This document shows, piece by piece, positions 1-8,461 of a stretch of DNA of 64,000 nt. Each line of letters begins with the position of its first letter. The first letter of the stretch is position 1. This stretch comes from Microbulbifer donghaiensis (GTDB lineage: Bacteria; Pseudomonadota; Gammaproteobacteria; Pseudomonadales; Cellvibrionaceae). The DNA lies in assembly GCF_900129095.1 (NCBI RefSeq), contig NZ_FQVA01000002.1, positions 365,029 through 429,028 on the forward strand, given 5' to 3'. The notes beneath the pieces were generated by a model. That model worked only from the letters and a program-made list of their open reading frames with translations. It made no database searches and was not told the DNA's origin. The translations under genes and the position numbers were made by a program.

Positions 1-732
1 AGCGCCATCACCGAACGGGATTACAGTGCGGCGATGTCCGCCGGCTACGCCGCCATTGCCGAACAGGACTTTACCTCGGCCAAGACAGCCTTTGAGCGCG
101 CCCAGAAGCTCAAACCCAGCGCCGAAGAAGCTGGTATCGGGCTTCGCCAGGCGCGCAACGGCGCCGAGCAGATCCGCGTCGACCAGTTATTCAGCAGTGC
201 CCGCCAACAGGAGCAGACGGAAAACTGGCACGGCGCGGTGAAGAGCTATACAGCACTGCTCAAGCAGGATGGCAGCCTCGTCGCCGCGATTACCGGCAAG
301 GCGCGCGCAGAAGCCAGGGCGCAACTGGATGATCAGTTACAGGACCTGCTGAAAGACCCCCTGACCCTGGGAACCAGCAAGCGCAATCAGTTCGCACGCC
401 AGGTTCTCGCCGATGCCCGGCAGCTCAACGCCGGTACCCCGCGCCTGCAACAACAGATAGAGGACCTGGAAAACGCACTTACCCGGGCGCTGATCCCCCT
501 GCCGGTAAGGTTCCGGTCGGACCGTAGCACCAGTGTCACCATTTACCACGTGGGCCGTTTGGGCAATTTCGACCAGCGCGAGATCACGCTGAAACCCGGC
601 CGCTATACGGCGGTAGGTACCCGAGAGGGATATCGCGACGTACGACAAGAGTTTACCGTCGTTCCCGGTGAAGAGACCCCGATCGTCGTTATTCAGTGCG
701 GCGAAAAAATAATCGGCGCCAATAATGGTTAG
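1..732 (+). CDS. TPR/PEGA-type protein, 5' truncated by window edge
   Basis: The frame is open to the first base, so the true start lies upstream; an internal ATG at 34 is probably not the start. The visible N-terminal half is helical and TPR-like (repeated A-x-F-x-x-A-x-K patterns such as 'DFTSAKTAFERAQKLKPSAE'), suggesting protein-protein contacts. The last 75 or so residues ('VTIYHVGRLGNFDQREITLK', then 'PGRYTAVGTREGYRDV') match the PEGA-like beta-sandwich fold that recurs in the next gene. It is the first visible member of a same-strand run that includes a MotA-like channel and VWA proteins, so it is probably a structural part of that assembly. Which side of the membrane it sits on cannot be judged without the N-terminus. 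Function is inferred from context only. Confidence 0.75.
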   Translation, partial: SAITERDYSAAMSAGYAAIAEQDFTSAKTAFERAQKLKPSAEEAGIGLRQARNGAEQIRVDQLFSSARQQEQTENWHGAVKSYTALLKQDGSLVAAITGKARAEARAQLDDQLQDLLKDPLTLGTSKRNQFARQVLADARQLNAGTPRLQQQIEDLENALTRALIPLPVRFRSDRSTSVTIYHVGRLGNFDQREITLKPGRYTAVGTREGYRDVRQEFTVVPGEETPIVVIQCGEKIIGANNG

Positions 733-1014
733 CACTCCGAACCCCGCCCACGAGTACCGATCAAAGACTGTACGGTTCTTCGCAACTGCACAAAAGCTGG
801 ACGGAAACGCCAAGACGGTTAGCGCGAAAAGATGATTCCTATGCCAAACGACGCGCCAAAACCCATGCGGATCACGCCAGCGAGCTAAGCTGTAGTGCAC
901 AGTGGAAGGCTTACTGGCCCGGCTCCGGCGCCGCCAGCTTTTCCTCAGCGCTAAGACAATGGCACCACTGCAATTGCGATAAATCGATAAGTGCGCGGTA
1001 ACAGGGAATCATAA

Positions 1015-3105
1015 ATGACAGCGAAGGAAGCGGTACCCGTTCGCGACAATGGTCCGGCGGAAGATGACTTCTCAATAATCGAGCCCGCAGGCTTTATACC
1101 GGTACAGGTAGAATCCGGCGGCAAGAGGCTTTTGCTGTCGCCGCGTGCACTCACTATCGCCGGCAGCCTCCTGTTGGGCATGCTTGCACTGGTCTACCTG
1201 CTGGTCGCGCGCTCACTGATCTTCGAAACCCAGCCCGCCGATGCCGACGTCAGTGTCAGCGGCTTAGCGCTGCCCCTCGGCGATGGACACCTGGTCCTGC
1301 CCGGCCATTACAGCTACACCATCAGCGCATCCGGTTACCTGCCGAAAAGCGGCGAGGTGGACGTGAGCAGCGACGGTCACAGCCGCCATGTCGTTGCCCT
1401 GGAAAAAAAACCGGGACATTTACAGGTTGTCAGCGACCCTCCTGTAGCGCTTCGCATACTCGTCAACGGCAGCGACGTCCCGAGTGAAAACGGCCTGGCG
1501 AAAAATATTCCCGCCGGCACCAAGCGCATCACCGTGGTGACCGACCGCTACCTGCCCTACACACGGGAAGTGGAGATCGAGGGCCTCGACAACACCCAGC
1601 GGTTGCAGGCCAAACTGCGCCCGGCGTGGGCCAATGTGCGCATCAGCAGTAACCCGCCCGGCGCGACTGTGTCGGTCGGGGGCGAGGTGCTGGGCACCAC
1701 CCCGCTGAACGCCGAGCTTATCCAGGGCGACAGACAGGTCAGCCTATCGCTGCCGGAATACAAGACTGTTGAGATCCCTGTGGCCGTCACCGCTGGAGTA
1801 GATCAAACCCTTGCACCGGTCGATCTCAGCGCCGCCGATGGCCTGTTGCGCGTGGTCAGCAAACCGGAAGGTGCCGGCGTCACCGTCGATGGCGAATTTC
1901 GCGGCCATACACCGCTGGAACTGGAACTGTCATCGGGCGGTCAGCACCAGCTGCGTTTCTTCAAGGATGGCTACGCCTCGGTGGAACGCACCATCGACGT
2001 CGATGCGGGTGTCGAGCGGGATCTGAATATCACCCTGGACGCCGTATACGGCCGCGTACGCATTTCCAGCAGTCCGGCCGATGCCCAGGTCTTTATCGAC
2101 GGCAGATTGGCGGGTGTTACCGGCGAAACATTCAATCTGCCGGCGCGCAGCCACAGCATCCTGGTGAGAAAAAGCGGCTACGTGGATTATGAAACAAGCG
2201 TAGTGCCCAGCTCCAAACTGGAACAGACCATTCGCGCCGTACTGCTGACTGCCGACGAGGCACGCTGGAGCAGGATCCCCACCGAAATCTCGCACCCGGC
2301 TGGCGGCGTCATGAAACTGATGCGGCCCAATGCACACTTCACCATGGGCTCCTCGCGCCGCGAACAGGGCCGGCGCGCCAATGAAGTTCTGCGACAAGTC
2401 GCGCTGGACCGGCCTTTCTATCTCGGCACCACCGAAGTGACCAACCGCGAATTCCGCCGCTTCAGGCGCATGCACAGCTCTAGTCACGTGAACGGCGTCA
2501 GTCTCGACAATGACAACCTGCCCGTGGTCAACGTCAGCTGGAGCGATGCCGCCATGTTCTGTAACTGGCTGAGCGAGCGAGACGGACTCTCCCCCGTCTA
2601 CCTCACCGAACGCGGCAGCATCGTCGGCTTCGATGCCGGAGCAAACGGTTACCGCCTACCTACGGAAGCCGAATGGGCCTGGGCGGCGCGCTATGAACAG
2701 GGGGCCATGCGCAAGTTCCCCTGGGGTGACGAGCTCCCGGTAAGGAGTAACTCCGGCAATTATGCCGACAACAATGCGGCGCAGCTGGTTCCGGCCGTAT
2801 TGCGTACCTACAGCGACCGCTACGCGGCCACCGCCCCGGTAGCCACGTACAGCCCCAATAGTCTCGGGCTCCACGATCTCGGCGGCAACGTTTCCGAGTG
2901 GATTCACGATCTTTACACCATTGGCACCGGTCTATCGATGCGGCGCGAGGAGAACCCGGTGGGCCCACAGAACGGGGACTATCACGTGATACGCGGCTCC
3001 AGCTGGCGCCACGCGGGGTTGACCGAACTGCGCCTGTCCTACCGCGATTATGGCGCCGAACCGCGCAACGATGTCGGTTTCCGCATCGCGCGCTGGGTGA
3101 ATTAG
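1015..3105 (+). CDS. Membrane PEGA-repeat protein with C-terminal FGE/SUMF1-like domain
   Basis: 696 aa. The ATG at 1015 follows an AGGGA ribosome site. Layout: a cytoplasmic N-terminus of about 43 residues, one membrane helix at roughly 44-66 ('SLLLGMLALVYLLVARSLIF'), then at least four PEGA-type repeats to about residue 410 (recurring 'RISSNPPGATVSVGGEVLG' and 'RISSSPADAQVFIDGRLAG'), then an FGE-sulfatase/SUMF1 fold to the end ('FTMGSS', 'VNVSWSDAAMFCNWLS', 'GYRLPTEAEWAWAARY', 'LGGNVSEW', 'VIRGSSW'). PEGA domains occur in surface-layer and kinase-linked bacterial proteins. The FGE fold either makes formylglycine or acts as a non-catalytic or lectin-like domain. The stretch where catalytic FGEs carry their active cysteines (after 'RGSSW') has none here, so a binding role is more likely. 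Orientation predicts a large extracytoplasmic part. Confidence 0.85.
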   Translation: MTAKEAVPVRDNGPAEDDFSIIEPAGFIPVQVESGGKRLLLSPRALTIAGSLLLGMLALVYLLVARSLIFETQPADADVSVSGLALPLGDGHLVLPGHYSYTISASGYLPKSGEVDVSSDGHSRHVVALEKKPGHLQVVSDPPVALRILVNGSDVPSENGLAKNIPAGTKRITVVTDRYLPYTREVEIEGLDNTQRLQAKLRPAWANVRISSNPPGATVSVGGEVLGTTPLNAELIQGDRQVSLSLPEYKTVEIPVAVTAGVDQTLAPVDLSAADGLLRVVSKPEGAGVTVDGEFRGHTPLELELSSGGQHQLRFFKDGYASVERTIDVDAGVERDLNITLDAVYGRVRISSSPADAQVFIDGRLAGVTGETFNLPARSHSILVRKSGYVDYETSVVPSSKLEQTIRAVLLTADEARWSRIPTEISHPAGGVMKLMRPNAHFTMGSSRREQGRRANEVLRQVALDRPFYLGTTEVTNREFRRFRRMHSSSHVNGVSLDNDNLPVVNVSWSDAAMFCNWLSERDGLSPVYLTERGSIVGFDAGANGYRLPTEAEWAWAARYEQGAMRKFPWGDELPVRSNSGNYADNNAAQLVPAVLRTYSDRYAATAPVATYSPNSLGLHDLGGNVSEWIHDLYTIGTGLSMRREENPVGPQNGDYHVIRGSSWRHAGLTELRLSYRDYGAEPRNDVGFRIARWVN

Positions 3106-3115
3106 GAGAGCAGAT

Positions 3116-3322
3116 ATGAAATGGACCCTTATTTTGCTCAGCTTGCTGTACCTATCATTTCCACTCTCCGCCCAGGAGCAGCCACAGGAACAGGAAGAAG
3201 AACCGGTTAAGGTGGCGCAGGCCAAACCCGATAAGGAGACCGAGAAATCCGACGCAGATGATTACAAAGCTTCCGAGGAAATCTCCGAGGACCTGTCGGT
3301 TTCCTACCCGGTCGACATTTAG
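3116..3322 (+). CDS. Small secreted acidic protein
   Basis: 68 aa. The ATG sits 10 nt after the previous stop and follows GGAG. A clear signal peptide ('MKWTLILLSLLYLSFPLSA') is followed by about 48 residues rich in Glu, Asp, Lys and Gln with no Cys, so the mature product would be a short, charged, probably disordered periplasmic peptide. No family is recognised. Its fixed place between the PEGA/FGE protein and the channel subunit suggests a small accessory or linker of the same assembly. The signal peptide, ribosome site and tight spacing argue that it is real despite its size. Confidence 0.7.
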   Translation: MKWTLILLSLLYLSFPLSAQEQPQEQEEEPVKVAQAKPDKETEKSDADDYKASEEISEDLSVSYPVDI

Positions 3323-3349
3323 TGGGCGAACACTAGAAAGAGAACGATT

Positions 3350-4144
3350 ATGAAATTCAAATCCTCCGACTTTATCTTCCAGCTGTTCGCGCTACTCGGT
3401 GCGATCATTCTGGTCCACGCAATTTATGTTGCCATTATCAGACCCAACGCGGATGCCCTGATCGAAGAGCAGCTGGCCAGGGAGGCCGCGGGGGAGACCT
3501 ATATACAGCAACGGTCACTCTATATCGTCATGCGCGACTATGAGCAGGAAGCCTGTTTTGTGCTGATGCTCTGGGCCTTCGCCATAATGGGACTGAAAGC
3601 GCGCCGCAGCATGCGGGAGCGGCAGCTGCTGGACAAGGCGCTGCTGAATGTCAGCGAGGGAACCCCCATACTCCCGGAGGACGCACGGGATCTATCCAGG
3701 CCCATACAGGCTCTGCCGGAAGAGGAGCGGAACTTCCTCCTGCCGCGCGCGCTACTGACCGCCCTGCAGAGATTCGGCTCTACCAGAAATGTCGCCGCCG
3801 TCTCCAACTCCGTAAAGGAAGTCTGTGAAACAGAGGGCGACCGACTCGATTCGGAACTGGCCATGGTTCGCTACATCACCTGGGCCATACCCTCCATCGG
3901 ATTTATTGGCACCGTGCGCGGTATCGGCGAAGCGCTGTCACAGGCGCACCGCGCCGTGGAGGGCGATATTGCCGGCGTCACCGTGAGCCTGGGTGTCGCC
4001 TTCAACTCCACGTTTATCGCCCTGGTCATCAGTATCGTCATCATGTTCTTCACCCATCAGTTGCAGCTGATGCAGGAGAGGCTGGTGCTGGATACCCAAA
4101 ACTACTGTGACAACAATCTGCTGCGGTTCTTGAAGGTCAGTTAG
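3350..4144 (+). CDS. MotA/TolQ/ExbB-type ion channel subunit
   Basis: 264 aa. Predicted membrane segments lie near residues 9-30, 66-84, 172-190 and 208-232. The third carries the family signature 'AIPSIGFIGTVRGIGEAL' and the fourth 'VTVSLGVAFNSTFIALVISI', as in MotA, TolQ, ExbB and ZorA. The loop between helices 2 and 3 is the large cytoplasmic part. Proteins of this family form a pentamer around two MotB/ExbD-type helices and couple ion flow to movement. No ExbD, TolR or MotB gene is adjacent; instead two downstream VWA proteins have ExbD-like membrane segments and are the likely partners (inference). Start ATG follows AGAG. Confidence 0.85.
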   Translation: MKFKSSDFIFQLFALLGAIILVHAIYVAIIRPNADALIEEQLAREAAGETYIQQRSLYIVMRDYEQEACFVLMLWAFAIMGLKARRSMRERQLLDKALLNVSEGTPILPEDARDLSRPIQALPEEERNFLLPRALLTALQRFGSTRNVAAVSNSVKEVCETEGDRLDSELAMVRYITWAIPSIGFIGTVRGIGEALSQAHRAVEGDIAGVTVSLGVAFNSTFIALVISIVIMFFTHQLQLMQERLVLDTQNYCDNNLLRFLKVS

Positions 4145-4229
4145 CAGGAGCAGTTCGCAGGCAGAGACAACCGCTCTCCTGCAGGAAAATTCAGTCGATG
4201 CGGTAACTTGCAGAAAGAGGAATTAGCAG

Positions 4230-5534
4230 ATGGGACAAGGAGTCCTGGAAATCAACGACAGTGGTCTGCGCGTCTTTGTCGGCATGGATGAAGTCTTGGA
4301 AAGTCCCGGTGTCGCCGTCATTGAACATCAACAGATTCTGGTCGGAACGGCTGCACTGATGCGGGCCCGCAGCCACCCAACCCGGGTGAACAACCAATTC
4401 TGGCGCCGCCTGAGCCTGGAGTCTCTGAAATCCGAGAATGTACGCTGCCGCCACCACGCGGACCTGGCTTACTGCCACCTACACGAGATTTCCGAGCACT
4501 GTGACCTACCCGACGAAGTGATGCTGGCGGTACCGGGCAATTTCACTCGCGAACAACTGGCACTACTGCTGGGGATCATCAAAGAGAGCCCGATCAATGC
4601 CGTTGGCATGGTCGATGCGGCCACCGCCTGTATCGGCAACCTGGCTCCGCGCGGCGCCCACCTCCACATTGAACTGCAGCTCCACCAGACGCTGGTCAGC
4701 CGCGTCGCTGTGCACGAGCAGGCCGTGCTGGACATTGCTGAAACGGTAAACGACGCGGGAACCCTGAACTTCCTGGATGCCTGGGCACGGGTCTTCACCG
4801 ATGCGTTCATCATGCAGTGCCGCTTCGATCCATTGTATTCGGCGGAAGCAGAGCAACAGCTCTACGATATGATGCCGCAGTGGGTAAGTCGGGCCATGCG
4901 CCAGGGCGAAGTGATGGCCGAGCTGGACGACCGCACCGCTAAAGTCAGCCTGCGCCAGCTGCAGGACGCCAGCACGCCGATTCTGTCGCGGGTACGCGCG
5001 ATGATCGAGAACCTTGGCGAATCCAACAGCGTGGTGTTTGTCTCCCACCGCTGGGCGGAAATTCCCGGCGGCGCCCAGCTGGCTGAGCGCATTCACCTGC
5101 TGCCACACAACTGTGTCGCCCAGGCCGTCGCCAAGCGCTGGGGGGAAATTCACAGCGAAACCGCCGCACTGCGGATGGTCAATGCGTTGAGCGCCGCACC
5201 GGCCAACGAGGTTGCGGTGCAGGTCAACGCTGCCGCGGAAGCGGCTGCCACACACCTGCTGTTTGGGCACCGCGCTCTCGCCGCGCAACAACCCCTGTTT
5301 GTGTTCTGGCACGAGGACAAGTTCAGCGTTACCCCCACGCCACCGGATCATCCCGCCGCCACCATCACCAGCCATGCCGGCAAACTTGCCCTGCGAGTAG
5401 ACGCCGGCACCCGCCTGATGCTGAACGGTGAGGAAATTGCCGCCCCGGTAAACCTTAGTGCCGGTGACAGAATCGGAGTTGCGGATTTCGACGACGTGAT
5501 CACCGCAATCAGCGTGGAGCAATATGGCGCGTAA
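4230..5534 (+). CDS. Actin/Hsp70-fold-like protein with C-terminal beta domain
   Basis: 434 aa. The N-terminal 300 residues resemble the actin/Hsp70 ATPase fold: 'GVAVIEHQQILVGTAALMRA' resembles the 'G..A..A' strand-turn of Hsp70-like proteins, 'VMLAVPGNFTREQLALLLGI' matches the 'VPA.F...QR..L..A' segment, 'AVGMVDAATA' sits where Hsp70s have 'INEPTAAA', and 'SVVFVSHRWAEIPGGAQLAE' resembles the late phosphate-binding glycines. The usual N-terminal 'GIDLGT' phosphate loop is not evident, so nucleotide binding is uncertain. The final 75 residues ('RLMLNGEEIAAPVNLSAGDR') look like a small FHA-like or biotinyl-like beta domain. No membrane helix or signal peptide is seen, so it should be cytoplasmic, where it could control the channel. 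It overlaps the next start by 11 nt, suggesting translational coupling. Confidence 0.7.
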   Translation: MGQGVLEINDSGLRVFVGMDEVLESPGVAVIEHQQILVGTAALMRARSHPTRVNNQFWRRLSLESLKSENVRCRHHADLAYCHLHEISEHCDLPDEVMLAVPGNFTREQLALLLGIIKESPINAVGMVDAATACIGNLAPRGAHLHIELQLHQTLVSRVAVHEQAVLDIAETVNDAGTLNFLDAWARVFTDAFIMQCRFDPLYSAEAEQQLYDMMPQWVSRAMRQGEVMAELDDRTAKVSLRQLQDASTPILSRVRAMIENLGESNSVVFVSHRWAEIPGGAQLAERIHLLPHNCVAQAVAKRWGEIHSETAALRMVNALSAAPANEVAVQVNAAAEAAATHLLFGHRALAAQQPLFVFWHEDKFSVTPTPPDHPAATITSHAGKLALRVDAGTRLMLNGEEIAAPVNLSAGDRIGVADFDDVITAISVEQYGA

Positions 5535-6606
5535 GAAACGTCGGTTTTCCACATTCAGCCTGTCGTTCCTCGACATCATGTCCTGTGGTTTTGGCGCAGT
5601 GGCTTTGATCTTCCTGATCATCAAGCACGGCTCAGACCACGAAATTGAGGTCGAGACGCAGGACCTGAGCGCTGAGGTCAACCTGCTGCAGGAAGAAGTG
5701 GAATTCGGTCGCGAGCACCTGGTGCTGGCCCGCAACACCCTGGATATAACCAGTGACGAACTGGCCGAAGCACAGGGCCTTGCGCGCCGGATCATCGAAC
5801 AGATAGAGGCCGTAAAGGGCAACATCGCCGAGATCGACAGTACTGACGAAGAAGAGGACATCAAGCGCTTACAGGAAAAGCTGAAAAAGCTCGAGCAGGC
5901 GAAAAAAGACCTGGAAGAGGAAAACAAGAAACTTGGTAACAATGTGCGCAAGTATGTTGGAGACGGCGACCGCCAGTACCTCACCGGTCTGCGCCTGGGG
6001 GGCGACCGCATTCTGATCTTGCTCGACTCCTCTGCCAGCATGCTCGGCGACGAACTTATCAAGGTTATCCGCACACGCAATATGTCGTCGCGGGTCAAGC
6101 GGGAAACCGAAAAATGGCGCCGCGCGGTCAATACGGTTTCCTGGTTGACGGCACAATTCCCCCAGGACAGCCAATACCAGATCTTTACATTCAACACCAA
6201 TTTCCGCGCCGCTATTTCCGGCACGGAGGACCGCTGGCTGAACGTGGATGATCGCGACCAACTGGATCAGGCGATCAAGGAACTGGGTAAGATAGTGCCG
6301 GACGGTGGCACCAGCCTGGAACGGGTGTTCAATGGGATCAACGGCATGTCGCCACTGCCGGACAATATCATCCTCATCACCGACGGCCTACCCACCCAGG
6401 GCATGAAAAAGCCGCGCGCTACCACCATTTCCGGGCGTGACCGGCGCGACCTTTTCAAGCGTGCTGTCAGGGTGCTGCCGAAAAATGTGCCGGTCAATGT
6501 CATTCTCGCGCCCATGGAGGGGGACCCTTTCGCCGCCAGCGAATTCTGGAAACTCGCCATGGAAACCCAGGGTTCCTTCCTTGCTCCATCGAGGGACTGG
6601 CCATGA
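5524..6606 (+). CDS. Membrane-anchored coiled-coil VWA protein 1 with ExbD-like helix
   Basis: 360 aa. ATG lies inside the preceding gene and is preceded by GGAG. A basic N-terminus is followed by one membrane helix at about 14-34 ('SFLDIMSCGFGAVALIFLII') with Asp17 near its start, then a long charged coiled coil (about 40-140) and a von Willebrand factor A domain. The metal-site motif DxSxS is intact (D168-S170-S172 in 'LLDSSASM') and a second acidic loop is seen in 'IILITDGLPTQG'. With N-in topology the VWA domain is periplasmic. The position of Asp17 matches the ion-carrying Asp of ExbD/MotB helices ('TPMLDVVFIMLIFFI' in the ExbD at 20332-20754). It is paralogous to the next large gene. 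A stator-like role with the MotA-type protein is inferred. Confidence 0.85.
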   Translation: MARKKRRFSTFSLSFLDIMSCGFGAVALIFLIIKHGSDHEIEVETQDLSAEVNLLQEEVEFGREHLVLARNTLDITSDELAEAQGLARRIIEQIEAVKGNIAEIDSTDEEEDIKRLQEKLKKLEQAKKDLEEENKKLGNNVRKYVGDGDRQYLTGLRLGGDRILILLDSSASMLGDELIKVIRTRNMSSRVKRETEKWRRAVNTVSWLTAQFPQDSQYQIFTFNTNFRAAISGTEDRWLNVDDRDQLDQAIKELGKIVPDGGTSLERVFNGINGMSPLPDNIILITDGLPTQGMKKPRATTISGRDRRDLFKRAVRVLPKNVPVNVILAPMEGDPFAASEFWKLAMETQGSFLAPSRDWP

Positions 6607-6752
6607 GGGCACATCGAGAAATCGTCACGAGCGAGTGGCTGGTGGTGGGCGCCCGAGCGCTGGAAGCGGAGTGTACTTTAGTACATGAGCAATCCGAGCA
6701 CCGCCGGACGCCGCCAGGCGCACGCGCAGTAGATTTATGGAGGTGCCCATGA
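6603..6752 (+). other. Possible 49-aa coupled small ORF, or structured spacer, between two VWA genes
   Basis: An open frame starts at an ATG that overlaps the stop of VWA protein 1 (ATGA) and ends in a TGA that overlaps the ATG of VWA protein 2 (again ATGA). The translated peptide starts MRAHREIVTSEWLVVG and has no recognisable family. The stretch also contains a small inverted repeat, gtact-tt-agtac, at about 6675-6686 and is GC-rich and palindromic on both sides of it, so it may be a hairpin or dispersed repeat rather than a gene. Perfect coupling at both ends favours translation; the atypical composition favours a repeat. Confidence 0.3.
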
Positions 6753-7753
6753 GGCGCAACCGCAATAAACGAGGGCAGGAAGAGTTCAGCATCTCCTTTC
6801 TCGACGTCATCTGCTGTGGCTTCGGCGCCATCGTGCTATTGCTGATGATCGCCAAGACGGCGGAACCGGTTATTCTCGAGGAATCCGAAATTGACTTGGA
6901 GGGCCAGGTCAGGGAGCTGCAACAGCAGCTGGCTGAAATTCGCGGTGAAACCAGCGTCCTGAACCGAGACCTCAACGCCAAGCGCGAACAGCTGGATATC
7001 GAGCGCCTGCGCATCGCCAACCTGCGCGGCGAACTCGATTCTCTGCAGGCCCTTTATGCCAGCAAAACGGAAGGCCAGAGCGAAGAGGGCAAACTCAAGG
7101 GCGAACTGACCGTGGCGCTGCAGAGCATGACTGATGAAATGCGCCGCCTTCTCGGTGAGAATTACCAGCGCAAGAACAATGTCATCGGCGGCATCCCCGT
7201 AGACAGTGAGTATATCCTGTTCATCATCGACACCTCCGGCAGTATGTTCAATTACGGATGGGACAGAATGATGAACGAGATGGTCAATACGCTCGACCTC
7301 TACCCGAACGTTAAGGGCATTCAGGTAATGAATGACATGGGGGACTATATGTTCTCCAACTATCGCAACAAATGGATTCCTGATACCGCCGGACGCAGGC
7401 AGGCGATTCTGGAGCGACTCCGGTCGTGGAATCCTTTCAGTAACTCGAGTCCCGTCGAAGGCATTCAAAAAGCGGTCCGCAGTTTCTACGACCCGAACAA
7501 GAAAATCAGCATCTACGTACTCGGGGATGAATTCACCGGAAAGTCCATCCGCAACGTAATGCTTGCGGTGGATCGAGTGAACGCGCAGCATGGTGAGGCC
7601 AAGCGCAACGTGCGCATACACGCGATCGGGTTTCCGATACAGTTTTCCCGCCCACCACACCTGCAGACCACCGGCCTGAGATTTGCCGCCTTGATGCGTG
7701 AACTGACTTATCGCAATGGCGGTACATTTGTCGGATTAAACGATTTTCGATAG
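6749..7753 (+). CDS. Membrane-anchored coiled-coil VWA protein 2 with ExbD-like helix
   Basis: 334 aa from the ATG at 6749, preceded by GGAGG with 5-nt spacing. A slightly longer start at 6737 is possible, but its ATG overlaps that ribosome site. Same plan as VWA protein 1: basic N-terminus, membrane helix at about 14-36 ('SFLDVICCGFGAIVLLLMIA') with Asp19, coiled coil at about 45-140, then a VWA domain with intact DxSxS (D161-S163-S165 in 'FIIDTSGSM'). The 'SFLD-(IV)-x-x-CGFGA' helix motif is almost identical in both paralogues although the VWA domains differ strongly, implying a shared membrane partner. Such pairs may form a heterodimer inside the MotA-like pentamer (inference). Confidence 0.85.
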   Translation: MRRNRNKRGQEEFSISFLDVICCGFGAIVLLLMIAKTAEPVILEESEIDLEGQVRELQQQLAEIRGETSVLNRDLNAKREQLDIERLRIANLRGELDSLQALYASKTEGQSEEGKLKGELTVALQSMTDEMRRLLGENYQRKNNVIGGIPVDSEYILFIIDTSGSMFNYGWDRMMNEMVNTLDLYPNVKGIQVMNDMGDYMFSNYRNKWIPDTAGRRQAILERLRSWNPFSNSSPVEGIQKAVRSFYDPNKKISIYVLGDEFTGKSIRNVMLAVDRVNAQHGEAKRNVRIHAIGFPIQFSRPPHLQTTGLRFAALMRELTYRNGGTFVGLNDFR

Positions 7754-7777
7754 CCGAGAGCAATCGGGGAGACGAAC

Positions 7778-8449
7778 ATGGAGTACCCAGGAAATGGATT
7801 TTCGACAATGTCGAAATTCACAATACTTTTAGCCGCAATACTGATCTCGGCGTGTTCACATACTGTGCGTGTGGACGGTAGTTACCCCCAGCCCGTTGGG
7901 CAGCAGCATCCGCTGACCGTCGGTATCTATCTGAGTGATGAATTTCGCAATTTCACCTATCACGAGGACAGTGAAGACCGTGAAGAGTGGAATATCAATA
8001 CGGGGCGGGCCCAGAAGAATCTCTTCGAGACGGTGCTCGGCTCCATGTTTACCGAAGCGATACCGCTCGCCCGCTACCCACAGGACCTGCCGAAGAATGT
8101 CGAACTGGTGATAGTGCCGGAAATTCGCGAACTCCAATTCACAATGCCGCGTGAAACGCGCGTAAACATCTTTGAAGTGTGGATCAAGTACGACATGAAT
8201 GCCTACGACCAGCAGGGTGAGTCGATCGCCAGCTGGGTGATCACCGCCTACGGCAAGACCCCAACGGCATTTCTGAAGTCACAAGAGGACGCGCTTGCCC
8301 AGGCCATCAACGTCGCACTGCGGGATGCCGGCGCAACCCTGTACACGGGGTTTGCCAAAGTTCCGGAACTGCAGGCGTTGCTGGCGAATAAGCAGCGCGC
8401 CCTATCGATGAAGCAAACGGATCCCGCGGAAAACCAGCCCACGGAATAG
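7778..8449 (+). CDS. Putative lipoprotein of the VWA/MotA locus
   Basis: 223 aa from ATG 7778 (GGGGA ribosome site about 8 nt upstream), or 213 aa from ATG 7808, which gives a more usual signal peptide ('MSKFTILLAAILISAC'). The lipobox I-S-A-C is present either way, so export and lipidation are likely. The mature part has alternating beta and amphipathic stretches ('VELVIVPEIRELQFTMPRET', 'IFEVWIKYDMNAYDQQGESI') reminiscent of small outer-membrane assembly lipoproteins that bind in the periplasm, but no family is recognised firmly. It follows VWA protein 2 by 24 nt, hence the same transcription unit. Start choice is unsure; product class is fairly sure. Confidence 0.75.
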   Translation: MEYPGNGFSTMSKFTILLAAILISACSHTVRVDGSYPQPVGQQHPLTVGIYLSDEFRNFTYHEDSEDREEWNINTGRAQKNLFETVLGSMFTEAIPLARYPQDLPKNVELVIVPEIRELQFTMPRETRVNIFEVWIKYDMNAYDQQGESIASWVITAYGKTPTAFLKSQEDALAQAINVALRDAGATLYTGFAKVPELQALLANKQRALSMKQTDPAENQPTE

Positions 8450-8461
8450 CAGGAGGTTGTC

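Noticed and set aside
337..900. Minus-strand 187-codon frame opposite the first gene
   Set aside because: It lies mostly antisense to a TPR/PEGA gene with good composition, has no ribosome site and no family signal.
4563..6224. 553-codon minus-strand frame across two genes
   Set aside because: Antisense shadow of the actin-like and VWA genes; Ser/Arg-rich, with no domain.
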